Origin: Azophilus sp965200465
Lineage (GTDB): Bacteria; Pseudomonadota; Gammaproteobacteria; Pseudomonadales; Azotimanducaceae
NCBI GenBank assembly: GCA_965200465.1
Contig: OZ241358.1
Location: 2,294,001-2,358,000 of the forward strand
Reading direction: 5' to 3'
Length of the DNA: 64,000 bases
Below are positions 8,898 through 17,421 of this stretch, one piece after another. How positions within the stretch are numbered: position 1 is the stretch's first letter; each line of letters begins with the position of its first letter. The position numbers and the translations under genes were made by a program. The notes under the pieces are model-generated. The model made no database searches. It saw only the letters and a program-made list of their open reading frames with translations, and was not told where the DNA came from.

Positions 8898-9437
8898 AGA
8901 CGCTTTAGATAGGGTTGCCCGGCATAAAACATCGGTGTCCATTGCCTGGGGCCAACCATCGCGCCAAGACTTATAGCGAGCCAGACCGCCCCGGCGCCAA
9001 GCGCCAGCCTGCTATCCCGCCGCAAGCGGGCCCCCAAAACACCACTCCCGCCGGCCTCACACCCGCTTCGCGGCGACCAGGAGAGCTAAAACGCAGTCCC
9101 CGAACCGCGCCAATCCCCCGCAGAAACTCAAACCGCCGGAGGCGCGAAGCCCGACCAGGACCCGAATGGCGCCGGCTTTAGGCGTCAGCCATCGGGATGC
9201 GAAATTGCGCTGCGGAAAGCGCCAAGCCTTGCCCGCGCTCTCCGCAGCAGAAGCGGACAGTTTATTTGTTCTAAAACCGGACAGTTCTATTTGTTGCTAA
9301 CAGGGGATTAGGGAAACTGTTGACCTGACCGGCTTAGGAGCGGAAACTGTGGATGTTCCGGCTTGGCGGATTCGCCGGCCGGGAGGAGCAAGCAAACTCA
9401 AAGCGGCGGCCGGCAAGCCGCCAGGGAGGGACAAGCA
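8898..9437. other. intergenic stretch without a convincing gene
   Basis: About 540 bases before the cupin gene. Short open frames on both strands lack recognisable motifs and look like shadows of GC-rich DNA. The only structure I see is the pair of direct repeats at 9254-9300. A GGGAGGGA purine stretch just upstream of 9438 provides the cupin ribosome-binding site. Confidence 0.4.
9254..9300. repeat. two adjacent direct repeats, IS-end-like
   Basis: CGGACAGTT-TATTTGTT-CTAA at 9254-9274 is repeated as CGGACAGTTCTATTTGTTGCTAA-like sequence at 9278-9300, with single-base insertions. Multiple short terminal repeats of this kind are known at the ends of some insertion-sequence families (for example IS21 types). 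No transposase gene is present here, so at most this is a relic of an element end. Confidence 0.35.
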
Positions 9438-9890
9438 ATGGAAACGAAAGTTGAGGGCGGCATGGAGGACTACGTGCAGATGGACGCGGTGGATTGGGTA
9501 CCGTTCCCGCAAGGGCTGTGCAGCGGCCCCATTCGTTGGAAGCTGCTGCATGTATCGCCGGAGATGGGCGCTTGGACCGCCATCTTCGACTGCCCGGCGG
9601 GGTCCTCGTTCGCCAAGCACATTCACATGGGGCCGGGCGAGTACTTCCTGACCAAGGGCAAGATGCACGTGCGCGGCGGCAGTGTCGAGGGCGGGGCCAC
9701 GGCGGTGGCGCCGGGCTATGGCTACGAGGAGTGCAACGCCCAACACGACCACACGGAGTTCCCGGTGGACAGCGAGTTCTACATGACGTTCCTAGGGCCG
9801 TTGAACTTCATTGACGATGATGGCAACACCATCGCCCTGGTCGGCTGGCGGCAGGTGTACGACGCCTGGCAGGCCCGGGAAGCGGCCTAA
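9438..9890 (+). CDS. cupin-domain protein (ChrR / dihydroxyacetophenone-dioxygenase-like)
   Basis: The product has 150 residues and a single cupin barrel. The metal-binding strand motif appears as FAKHIHMGPGEYFLTKGKMHV (His, His and Glu ligands) around residues 56-76. The second motif, with AQHDHTEFP, lies near 103-111. The overall layout (WKLLHVSPEMGAWTAIFDCPAG) resembles cupins annotated as 2,4'-dihydroxyacetophenone dioxygenases or anti-sigma ChrR cupins. The substrate cannot be read from the sequence. The ATG at 9438 follows a GGGAGGGA stretch. The gene stands alone between two long non-coding stretches. Confidence 0.75.
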   Translation: METKVEGGMEDYVQMDAVDWVPFPQGLCSGPIRWKLLHVSPEMGAWTAIFDCPAGSSFAKHIHMGPGEYFLTKGKMHVRGGSVEGGATAVAPGYGYEECNAQHDHTEFPVDSEFYMTFLGPLNFIDDDGNTIALVGWRQVYDAWQAREAA

Positions 9891-10609
9891 GCGGAAGGCT
9901 CGTGGCGCGATCGATGCCCCCAAGCGCCGCTGGGCGCATCGCGGGCGGACTTGGTCGCCAAGGCGGACCTTGACGCAGCGCTTGGCGCGGGGCCAGTGCC
10001 TTTAGAGGCACGAAGAGGGAGAAACCAACACAGGCACCAGCCCCGCATGGGCGCACTACGGCTTCGGTTCCTTGCGGCTTGTCATTGATTGTCCCCCTAG
10101 TCAATTAGGAAGTCGGCACTCTGTAGCGTGTTGGGTCGCCGCCAACTGTGAGTTCCGCCTCAAACGGTGAAAATGAAAATGCATTTTGCCCGGTCCCGGT
10201 GAAGTCAATTTGGATGAACGCCAAGCGAGGCTTGTTCCAAGGCCGCTTTTGCTTCGGCTTCGGTTCCTTGCGGGGCGTCGTTTCCGTACCCCCCCCCCCC
10301 CCCCGGTCTGTTCGCTTTTGCTCATTGGTCTGCCCTCTTGGTTGCGGGTGCGCCCTTGGCGGGCGTGGACGCATGGGCGCCCAGGATGGAAGCCGTGCCC
10401 CGCCTAGGGCGCAAGCGAGATGGTACAGGGTTCCGGTTCGCCATGCTAGCCGCCGTACGGGATCACCACCTTTCGGACTTTTTGAGGGAGCGCCCCGCCC
10501 GCATGCGGACCTTAAGGCCCGCGTTCCCAAGAGCCGGCGCCAACGGCCGGGCGCGGGCTGTCGCCGCTGGCGTTCGGGATGCGTGGGCGGCGACTTCTTC
10601 AGGCCTTCC
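9891..10609. other. long intergenic stretch with short repeats
   Basis: About 720 bases between the cupin gene and the end of the TonB receptor gene. It holds an 18-base direct repeat GGCTTCGGTTCCTTGCGG (10060-10077 and 10256-10273) and a run of 16 C residues (10289-10304). Open frames here lack motifs. A minus-strand frame near 10105-10250 is uninterrupted but unrecognised, and I do not call it a gene. Confidence 0.4.
10289..10304 (+). repeat. 16-base poly-C homopolymer
   Basis: Sixteen consecutive C residues. Long G/C runs are slippage-prone and in some bacteria drive phase variation. The nearest coding starts are hundreds of bases away, so no controlled gene is evident; an assembly or sequencing artefact is also possible. 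Confidence 0.9.
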
Positions 10610-12883
10610 CTAGAAAAAGAAGCTCAGGCTTAAGCTCGCCAGCCGCGGCTGGCCGAGGGTGCCGATGACGATGTGCTCGCCGCCGTCCAGCGCGAAGAAG
10701 TTGGGGAAGTGCTGGACGTCGCTGTAGTAGTCCTCGTCAAACAGGTTCTTGACGTGGGCCATCAACTGCCAGTTCTCACCGGCTAGGCCGAGTTGGGCGT
10801 TGACCACCGTGTAGCTGGGATTGGTCACAGGTTTCCAAGCCAGCAAGCCCTCATAGCTGCCGGTGTGGCTCAGCTGAACGCCGGCGATGAGCTCCATGCC
10901 GTTTTGGATGGGCTGCCGATAGTCGGCGGAGACGTTGAAGTTGAAGTCCGGCACCACCGGCGGCGTCTCCCCGCTTAGGTCCACCCCGGCGGCGGAGGTG
11001 CCGTTCTTCCACTCCGCCTCCACCCAGCCGGCGGCCACGGAAACCCTTAAGGCGTCGGTGACCCTAACGGCGATGTCCGCCTCCAGGCCGTATTGCCGCG
11101 AGTTCCCTAGGTTGACGATGCCCTCGATGACGCCGCCGGACGCATCCTCCGCTTGGTACTCCACCTGCCGGGCCTTGTAGTCGATGTAAAAGACGGCCGC
11201 CGTGGCCGTCACCCGGCCGGCGGCGTCCCCGCCCTTCCAGCCGATCTCGTAGCTGGTGGCCTTTTCGGCGTCGAACCCCAACAGTTCGTTGACCCCTGCA
11301 AAGCTGGCCAGGTTGAAGCCGCCCGGTTCGTAGCCTCTGGCGATGGTGGCGTAGGCGATGGAGTTGTCGAACCGCCGGGTGAGCGAGGCGCGCGGCAACA
11401 CCTCCGTGGCCTTGCGCTTGCTGGTGATGCCGCTGTCCAGGTTGGCGCTCTCGTTGCGCCAGCGGTCGATGCGCAGGCCGGCGGCAAGCTCCCAATCCTC
11501 CGCCAAGGCGTAGGTGAGGTTGGCGAAGGCGGCCAAGTGGCTCTTGTCCCGCAGGCGCTTCTCGAAGGGGGTGCGCAGGGTGAGCAGCTCCTGCTCCAAG
11601 GTGACGGTCTCCCCCGCCCAAATGCCGGAGCAGGTGGGCAGTTCGGCGGCGCAGCCCAAGGGGCCGGTGAAGTTGCCGTCCGGCAGCGCCTGGGTGTTGA
11701 ACCAGATCAGGTCTGCGTCCATCTCCTCCTCGTACAGCGAATAGTAGAGGCCGCCGAGCCACTGCAGCGGCCCGTCGCTGGTGGAGGTGAAGCGCAGTTC
11801 CTGGGTGTAAACGGTCATGTCCTCGGGGCGGATGAGGTCCAGCAGGAACTCCTCGCGGATGTCCAAGTCGCTGTAGCGCACACTGTCCGTGTCGGTAAAG
11901 GAGGTTACGGAGGTGACGTCAACCCCTTCCAACGCCAGCACCAACTCCAGCATCAGGCCGATGGTGTCCCGCTCGTGGCGCGGATTGGTGGAGGTGGCCA
12001 CGATGTTGGGATGCTCCAGTTGGGTGGGGTCCAACTCCCGCACCCAAGTGTTGTTGGGGCCGTCAAACTCGTTGTAGCGCACCGAGGCGTAGGCGGACAG
12101 GCTGTCCGACAGCGGGCCGGCGATGGAGGCGCGCAGGCCCCATTCGTCCATCTTGCCCACGTCTTCGTCGTTGTCCGTGCGCAGGCCGTTGAGCCGGACG
12201 CTGTTGGGGTTTTTCAAGTAGCCGTCATGGGCGGCGGCGAAGCCGAAGGCGCGCAGGGCCCAACCGCCGCCTAGGGGCAGGTTGACGCTGGCTTCCCCGT
12301 CCAGCAGGGACTGCTCCCCGGCTTGCAGCTTGACCCGGCCGAAAGTTTCCTCCGGGTCTGGGCGGGCGCTGACGAACTTGATGGCGCCGCCGATGTTGCT
12401 GCCGCCGTACAGCGTGCCCTGCGGTCCCTTGAGCACTTCAATGCGCTCCAAGTCGCCAAAGCGGGATGAGGCGTCCGAGAAGACCTGCACGTCGTCCAGG
12501 TAGAAGCCCACGCCCTGGGTGTTGCCGAACGAGCCCAAGCCGCGGATGGACACATTGGGGAAGCCGTCCAGACGGGTGGCCAAGTTGAGGTTGGGCACCT
12601 TGACGCCGATGTCCTCCAACGTGCGCAGGTTCTCCCGATTGATGGCGGCGCCGGCGATGGCGGCGACCGATTCGGGAATTTCCAGCAGGCTCTCCTGCCG
12701 CTTGCGGGCCGTGACGATGATTTCCTCCACGACCAGGACGTCGCCAACGGCGGTTCGCCCCTGCGGGGCTTGCGCACCCGCCGTCGGCGCCAGCAACGGC
12801 AGGACCAACAGCAAGGCGGCGGCGCAATGCCATGCGCCAGTTTGCGGCAGCTCAGCCTTTAATGCCTTCTCCAATGCCTTCAT
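10610..12883 (-). CDS. TonB-dependent outer-membrane receptor
   Basis: The gene encodes an outer-membrane active transporter driven by TonB. It is 757 residues from the ATG at 12883, chosen because GGAGAAG lies five bases upstream and it is followed directly by a signal peptide (positively charged start, then AALLLVLPLLAPTAGAQA). Next comes EEIIVTARKRQESLLEIP, the usual TonB-box and plug start of the Caulobacter/sphingomonad-style receptor subfamily. The plug motifs VSIRGLGSFGNTQGVGFYLD and VLKGPQGTLYGG follow. The rest is a long beta-barrel ending in LASLSLSFFF, with a terminal aromatic residue as expected for outer-membrane insertion. No substrate-linked neighbour is present, so the ligand is unknown. 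Confidence 0.92.
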   Translation of the reverse strand: MKALEKALKAELPQTGAWHCAAALLLVLPLLAPTAGAQAPQGRTAVGDVLVVEEIIVTARKRQESLLEIPESVAAIAGAAINRENLRTLEDIGVKVPNLNLATRLDGFPNVSIRGLGSFGNTQGVGFYLDDVQVFSDASSRFGDLERIEVLKGPQGTLYGGSNIGGAIKFVSARPDPEETFGRVKLQAGEQSLLDGEASVNLPLGGGWALRAFGFAAAHDGYLKNPNSVRLNGLRTDNDEDVGKMDEWGLRASIAGPLSDSLSAYASVRYNEFDGPNNTWVRELDPTQLEHPNIVATSTNPRHERDTIGLMLELVLALEGVDVTSVTSFTDTDSVRYSDLDIREEFLLDLIRPEDMTVYTQELRFTSTSDGPLQWLGGLYYSLYEEEMDADLIWFNTQALPDGNFTGPLGCAAELPTCSGIWAGETVTLEQELLTLRTPFEKRLRDKSHLAAFANLTYALAEDWELAAGLRIDRWRNESANLDSGITSKRKATEVLPRASLTRRFDNSIAYATIARGYEPGGFNLASFAGVNELLGFDAEKATSYEIGWKGGDAAGRVTATAAVFYIDYKARQVEYQAEDASGGVIEGIVNLGNSRQYGLEADIAVRVTDALRVSVAAGWVEAEWKNGTSAAGVDLSGETPPVVPDFNFNVSADYRQPIQNGMELIAGVQLSHTGSYEGLLAWKPVTNPSYTVVNAQLGLAGENWQLMAHVKNLFDEDYYSDVQHFPNFFALDGGEHIVIGTLGQPRLASLSLSFFF

Positions 12884-12928
12884 AACCACTTCTCCATCCT
12901 CAAACAAGGCCCACCGATAATGCGCCTT

Positions 12929-12982
12929 TGACCGTCAATATGCAAACGCCGCCGGTGACCGTCAATATGCAAACGCCGCCGG
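12929..12982 (+). repeat. perfect 27-bp tandem direct repeat between divergent genes
   Basis: Two identical 27-base units (12929-12955 and 12956-12982), each containing GTCAATATGCAAACGCCGCC. They lie in the 152-base gap between the divergent TonB receptor (start 12883) and AAA/DUF4143 gene (start 13036). The core ATGCAAAC is echoed by TTTGCAAATT near 13010 and ATTGCAAGG at the ATPase start. Iterated binding sites for a regulator are plausible. Confidence 0.7.
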
Positions 12983-13035
12983 CACCGGCAAACGCCAAGT
13001 TTGCAAATTCGGACTCGCACTCCATAATTGCAAGG

Positions 13036-14235
13036 ATGAACGGGGACTTGATTCCGCGTCTTCTAAGCGCCCAATTGGAGGATCGGCTGCGGCTTTTCCC
13101 GGCTGTCGCCTTATTGGGGCCGCGTCAGGTCGGCAAAACCACATTGGCGCGAACCATCGCCGAAGCCAGCGGCGGGAAGCGGCGCAAGGCGGGTTTATAT
13201 CTGGATCTGGAAAATCCAGTGGATCTGGAAAAGCTGGCCGACGCACGGGGTTACCTCAATGCGCAACGCGGCCGGCTTGTGGTGCTGGACGAAATTCAGC
13301 GCCGCCCGCAACTGTTTCAAGTGCTGCGCGGAATCATTGACGAACGCATCCGCGAAGACGAGCCGGCAGGGCAGTTCCTGCTGCTCGGCTCGGCATCCAT
13401 GGAGTTGCTGCAGCAAGCCGGTGAGAGCTTGGCCGGGCGCATGGCTTATTTGCAGCTTGCCCCGCTGGACGCCCGTGAGCTGCCGCCGCGGGAGCGGGAG
13501 CGTCTGTGGGTCCGGGGAGGATTTCCACGCAGCTTTCTCGCCGCAAGCGACGCCGACAGCGCCGTTTGGCGCGAGAATTTCATCCGCACCTACTTGGAGC
13601 GGGACATTCCGGCGCTGGGGCCGCGCATTCCCGCCGAGACGCTGCGCCGGTTTTGGACCATGCTGGCCCACGCCCAAGGCGGCCTTTGGAACGCCGCCGT
13701 CTTCGCCAAAAGCCTCGCCGTTGACGGCAAAACCGCAGCTCGATACTTGGACCTGATGACCGACCTCCTGCTCGTGCGGCGCTTGCCGCCATTGCATGCC
13801 AATGTGCGCAAAAGGCTGGTGAAGTCGCCCAAAGCGTATGTGCGGGACAGCGGAATTGTCCACCGGCTGCTGCGGCTCGACGCCGCCGACGCCGTGCTCG
13901 GCCATCCCATAGCGGGCGCAAGCTGGGAGGGCTTTGCAATCGAGACCCTGATCAGCGCCGCCCCGGAACTCAGCCAAGCTAGCTTCTACCGCACCGCCAC
14001 TGGCGTGGAGATCGATCTTGTTCTGGAATTGCCGGGCAACCGCGTCTGGGCCATTGAGGTCAAACGGGGGCTTGCTCCCGCTGTCAGCAAGGGCTTGCGC
14101 ACGGCGGTGGCGGACGTGCAGGCGGACAGGACGTTTCTTGTTTACGGCGGTAGCGAGCGCTACCCCAAGGGGCCGGGCGTGGAGGCGATCGGCTTGGCGG
14201 AGTTGGCGGACGAACTGGCGCGTCTGCGCTGCTGA
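13036..14235 (+). CDS. AAA_14 / DUF4143 family ATPase
   Basis: The product has 399 residues from the ATG at 13036. An upstream extension of the frame runs through the tandem repeat and is unlikely to be translated. The N-terminal AAA domain has Walker A (LLGPRQVGKTTLAR) and Walker B (LVVLDEIQRRP), then sensor motif LLGSAS. The C-terminal DUF4143 domain includes the nuclease-like strand TGVEIDLVLEL...WAIEVKRG, a PD-(D/E)XK-like pattern. The family is very common in bacteria and archaea, often in many copies with lineage-specific decay, and its role is unsettled. A shrunken paralogue is at 48530-48922 and an N-terminal scrap near 52985. All share a GCAAGGATG-like start region where it is preserved. 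Confidence 0.88.
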   Translation: MNGDLIPRLLSAQLEDRLRLFPAVALLGPRQVGKTTLARTIAEASGGKRRKAGLYLDLENPVDLEKLADARGYLNAQRGRLVVLDEIQRRPQLFQVLRGIIDERIREDEPAGQFLLLGSASMELLQQAGESLAGRMAYLQLAPLDARELPPRERERLWVRGGFPRSFLAASDADSAVWRENFIRTYLERDIPALGPRIPAETLRRFWTMLAHAQGGLWNAAVFAKSLAVDGKTAARYLDLMTDLLLVRRLPPLHANVRKRLVKSPKAYVRDSGIVHRLLRLDAADAVLGHPIAGASWEGFAIETLISAAPELSQASFYRTATGVEIDLVLELPGNRVWAIEVKRGLAPAVSKGLRTAVADVQADRTFLVYGGSERYPKGPGVEAIGLAELADELARLRC

Positions 14236-14335
14236 AGGCGGTGCGGCGCACACGGAAGGGCGGTTGAGCCGCAATGGACAAAGACGGGCGGCGGCTATAG
14301 GCTAGCTTGACCGGCAATTGCTTAGGGGGACACTC

Positions 14336-14731
14336 ATGGCGAAAGCAATCCACAGCATGATTCGGGTGCTGGACTTGGACCGCTCCATTGACTTCTACCA
14401 ACGCGCCTTCGGCCTGCAGGTGGCGGCGCGGTTTGACTTTGACGACTTCGTTCTCGCCTACCTGCGCAACGACGAGAGCGACTTCGAGATCGAACTGACC
14501 TGGAACAAAGACCAGGAGGAACCCTACTCCCACGGCAGCGGCTACGGCCATTTGGCGGTATGCGTGGAGGACATCGAAGGGGAGCACGGCCGTTTTGCGG
14601 ACGAGGGCCTGAACCCCAACCCAGTCAAGCAAATGCAGCACGATGGAACGCCGCTGGCGCGGTTCTTCTTCGTGCAGGATCCGGACGGCTACAAGATCGA
14701 GGTCATCGAGCAGCGCGGGCGCTACCAATAG
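14336..14731 (+). CDS. gloA: lactoylglutathione lyase (glyoxalase I)
   Basis: Glyoxalase I converts the methylglyoxal-glutathione hemithioacetal to S-lactoylglutathione in the cytoplasm. The product has 131 residues. It shows both vicinal-oxygen-chelate halves: IHSMIRVLDLDRSIDFY at the start (His6 as metal ligand), then FEIELTWN (Glu ligand). The second half has GYGHLAV (His ligand) and PDGYKIEVIE (Glu ligand). All four ligands of the metal-dependent enzyme are present. An AGGGGGA ribosome-binding site precedes the ATG. The length matches bacterial GloA. Confidence 0.92.
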   Translation: MAKAIHSMIRVLDLDRSIDFYQRAFGLQVAARFDFDDFVLAYLRNDESDFEIELTWNKDQEEPYSHGSGYGHLAVCVEDIEGEHGRFADEGLNPNPVKQMQHDGTPLARFFFVQDPDGYKIEVIEQRGRYQ

Positions 14732-14822
14732 CAGCAATGGCCCCACGGGTAAACGCCACAGCACAAAGGCGGGCTGAATGCGTCGGCGCGATGGGGACTA
14801 ACTGGTCAAAAGGAGGCGATGG

Positions 14823-15401
14823 ATGGAAATGAGCCAAGTGGCTGTGCTCGTCGTTGGCATCCTGTGCTTCGGCACGGGGATAGCCGGCATGTACGTCGTG
14901 TGGAGAGCTTGCGGATACCACGGGATCCGCATTGTCAAAGGCCCGAACAGCGGTGAGAAGGCCGCCGCGAAATTCATTGACGTTGTGGAGCGTGCGGAAC
15001 GCCGACTGATCATCCACGACGATGGCGACAAGGTGCAGGGGACGATCTACAACGACGCGCCGGCGCTTGCCATCTTGGAGAAGCGCCTTGAGGCCAAACC
15101 AGAGCTGCATGTAGCCATCTTGTTCAACGAACGGCACGACCTAGAAGTGCTTAAGCTCAAAGACAGGTTCGGCGCAAGGTGCCAAGTGCGGTACCGGGAT
15201 GGCGGCAGGCCGAAAGGCGACATTCACTATAAAATAGCCGACGATGCGATGGGTTACTTTTCTGAGCATGAATTAGGCGGCAATGAACGGAGCACTTGGC
15301 TATATGACCTCACCCGTGCATCGCGCAGGGCGCGGCGGGAAATGTTCGGCAACCACTTCCGCTTGTTTCAACAAGAATTTGACCGAGCATCGCCAGCGTG
15401 A
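14823..15401 (+). CDS. membrane-anchored PLD-like protein, degenerate HKD
   Basis: The product has 192 residues, beginning with one transmembrane helix (about residues 6-26). The soluble part has the layout of half a phospholipase-D fold: a strand-helix region ERRLIIHDDGDKV, later VAILFNER, and a loop GDIHYKIADDAMGYFSEHE. That loop is like the H-x-K motif but lacks the Asp at the expected spacing of the canonical HxKxxxxD. Assignment to the PLD superfamily is by pattern and not certain. AGGAGG stands six bases before the ATG at 14823. The stop overlaps the GTG start of the next membrane protein (gTGA), so the two are translationally coupled. Confidence 0.5.
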   Translation: MEMSQVAVLVVGILCFGTGIAGMYVVWRACGYHGIRIVKGPNSGEKAAAKFIDVVERAERRLIIHDDGDKVQGTIYNDAPALAILEKRLEAKPELHVAILFNERHDLEVLKLKDRFGARCQVRYRDGGRPKGDIHYKIADDAMGYFSEHELGGNERSTWLYDLTRASRRARREMFGNHFRLFQQEFDRASPA

Positions 15402-15760
15402 CTGCCGCAGATTGGGCGGCCGACAACTTGGTCGGCATGCTTCCGCCTATGCCCCTCTACATCACGTTTGCCGTCTCCATAACTCTGTTCGCAGTGGCCG
15501 CCGCGAAATTCGGCGACGACCGCGTAGCGCAAACGGTGCGGGTGAAGAAGCATGCGCTTTGGATTGCCTTGGCCGCCGGGCTGCCCATGCTGTCAATCAT
15601 AGGTTGTCTAGTGGCCACGGCATGGGATGCGTCCTTGCCGGTCAAAGCATACCTATTGGTGAACGCCTTTACGATTGCATCTCTCCACGCCTTGATGGTT
15701 GCATGGTGGTATGCCTATTCAAAACGACAGCTTCCGCCAATGGCTCCTGCACAGGGCTAG
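15398..15760 (+). CDS. small three-helix membrane protein
   Basis: I do not recognise this protein. It has 120 residues and about three hydrophobic segments (roughly 19-37, 53-73 and 84-106), with a short charged tail ending in Pro-rich sequence. It starts at a GTG that shares bases with the stop codon of the upstream PLD-like gene, so the two are almost certainly co-expressed and may act together at the membrane. No signature residues suggest transport or catalysis. Confidence 0.6.
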   Translation: MTAADWAADNLVGMLPPMPLYITFAVSITLFAVAAAKFGDDRVAQTVRVKKHALWIALAAGLPMLSIIGCLVATAWDASLPVKAYLLVNAFTIASLHALMVAWWYAYSKRQLPPMAPAQG

Positions 15761-15841
15761 TGGCTCTGCCTAGCCCATGTGTTGGGCAAGGAAGTTTGCC
15801 CGCACTTGGCTACAATGCCGTTTTTCAGCCGGAGAGCTTGA

Positions 15842-17050
15842 TTGTCCGCAATCATCATAGTGGGCGGCGGCCAAGCCGCGGGGCAGGCGGCGGCCAGCCT
15901 TCGCCAAGAAGGGTTTGAGGGGCGGATCACCCTCATCGGCGACGAGCCGCACATCCCCTATCAGCGCCCGCCGCTGTCCAAGCAGTACCTCGCCGGGGAG
16001 CAAGGGCTGGAGCGGGTTCATCTGCGCCCGGACAAGTTCTATGCGGACAAGGGCATCGCCATCAAGCCCGGCGTGCGCGTTGAGGGCATCGACCGCGCCG
16101 CCCGTCGGGTAGCCACTTCGGAAGGGCAAACCCTCGCCTACGACAGCCTGCTGTTGGCCACCGGCAGCCTTGTGCGGCGGCTGCATCTGCCCGGCAGCGA
16201 ACTCGAAGGCGTTCATTACCTGCGCACCATCGCCGATGCGGACGCCATCAAGGCGGACATGGCGCCGGGCAAGACCGCGGTGGTGGTCGGCGGCGGCTAC
16301 ATCGGCTTGGAGGTGGCCGCCGTCTGCGTGGCGGCCGGCATGAAGGTGCTGGTGCTGGAAATGGAGCAGCGGGTGCTGCAAAGGGTGACGACGCCGGCGA
16401 TGTCGGCGTTCTACCAAGGTCTGCACGAGGGCCGCGGGGTGCAAATCCACACCAATGCACGGGTGACGGGCTTCGGCGGCGAGGGCCGGGTGGCCGCCGT
16501 GCAGTGCGGGGAGCGCTCCTTTGCGGCGGACTTGGCCGTGGTCGGCATCGGCATCCTGCCGGACACCGCGCTTGCCGAGGCGGCGGGGCTGGATTGCGGC
16601 GACGGCATCCTGGTCGATGAGCGCTGCCGCACTTCGGACTCCAACATCTACGCCGCTGGGGACTGCACCAACCATCCCAATCCGCTGTTGGGCCGAAGGT
16701 TGCGGCTGGAGTCCGTGCCGAACGCCATGGAGCAGGCCCGGGTGGCGGCGGCCAACCTGTGCGGCAAGGAACGGCGATACGCCGCCGTGCCTTGGTTCTG
16801 GTCCGACCAATACGAACTGAAGCTGCAAATGGCGGGCTTCTCCAGCGATGGCGAAGAGGCGGTGGTGCGCGGCGAGGCGGACGCCAACCAATTCGCCGTG
16901 TTCTACCTGAAGAAAGGCGCGGTGGTGGCGGCCGACGCGGTGAACAGCCCCAAGGAGTTCATGCTCTGCCGCCGCCTCATCGGCCAAAGGGTGGACGCCG
17001 CCGCCTTGGCCAACCCGGAGACGGACCTGAAATCCCTGCTCGACGGCTAG
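15842..17050 (+). CDS. ferredoxin/rubredoxin-type NAD(P)H reductase (FAD)
   Basis: This flavoprotein has 402 residues and resembles putidaredoxin/rhodocoxin reductases, which pass electrons from NAD(P)H to a ferredoxin for an oxygenase. The first Rossmann fold, IIIVGGGQAAGQAA, binds FAD. A second, VVVGGGYIGLEVAA near residue 145, binds NAD(P)H. The motif IYAAGDCTNHPNP closes the FAD site, and a C-terminal reductase domain follows (WFWSDQYELKLQMAG). The TTG at 15842 is used because GGAGAG lies just upstream and the FAD motif starts immediately. No ferredoxin or oxygenase gene lies next to it, so its electron acceptor must be encoded elsewhere. Confidence 0.9.
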   Translation: MSAIIIVGGGQAAGQAAASLRQEGFEGRITLIGDEPHIPYQRPPLSKQYLAGEQGLERVHLRPDKFYADKGIAIKPGVRVEGIDRAARRVATSEGQTLAYDSLLLATGSLVRRLHLPGSELEGVHYLRTIADADAIKADMAPGKTAVVVGGGYIGLEVAAVCVAAGMKVLVLEMEQRVLQRVTTPAMSAFYQGLHEGRGVQIHTNARVTGFGGEGRVAAVQCGERSFAADLAVVGIGILPDTALAEAAGLDCGDGILVDERCRTSDSNIYAAGDCTNHPNPLLGRRLRLESVPNAMEQARVAAANLCGKERRYAAVPWFWSDQYELKLQMAGFSSDGEEAVVRGEADANQFAVFYLKKGAVVAADAVNSPKEFMLCRRLIGQRVDAAALANPETDLKSLLDG

Positions 17051-17134
17051 CCCGCCGAATCAAGCCAAAGCGGCAGCAAACGCGCCGAGGTTAAAGGCGG
17101 AGGCCATTTGCGCCCTTCGGGGACGTCGCCAACT

Positions 17135-17210
17135 TGGTGGCCAGGGGCAGAATCGAACTGCCGACACGAGGATTTTCAGTCCACTGCTCTACCGACTGAG
17201 CTACCTGGCC
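17135..17210 (-). tRNA. tRNA-Phe (anticodon GAA), CCA encoded
   Basis: On the minus strand the 76-base cloverleaf has acceptor stem GGCCAGG/CCTGGCC, D-arm AGCTCAGTCGGTAGAGC, anticodon loop CTGAAAA with anticodon GAA, T-arm GGCAG-TTCGATT-CTGCC, discriminator A and an encoded CCA. The anticodon stem GTGGA/TCCTC has a U-U mismatch at its second pair, whereas the rest pairs perfectly. Confidence 0.95.
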
Positions 17211-17421
17211 TAGGAAACGCAAGGCCGCAAGGAATGCGTATTTAAGCGGCCCGCTCAATGGAGGTCAAGAAACCGACCCTGTGCGGCTGCATCGCTTCCG
17301 AAAAATCTCTAGGAGAGCATGCGCTCGCTCCAATGATTGCCGCACACGACTTCGAGACGACCCCGGACGGCGCTGGCCGCGGCGTTGACAAGTGCGCTTC
17401 GGGTTGGTTAGGCTGCCAAGC

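Noticed and set aside
8730..8942. A 70-codon minus-strand frame in the gap before the cupin gene
   Set aside because: No similarity, no good start region, and it runs through the inverted repeat.
10105..10530. A 141-codon minus-strand frame across the poly-C tract
   Set aside because: It depends on reading through 16 consecutive C residues as coding sequence and has no recognisable domain.
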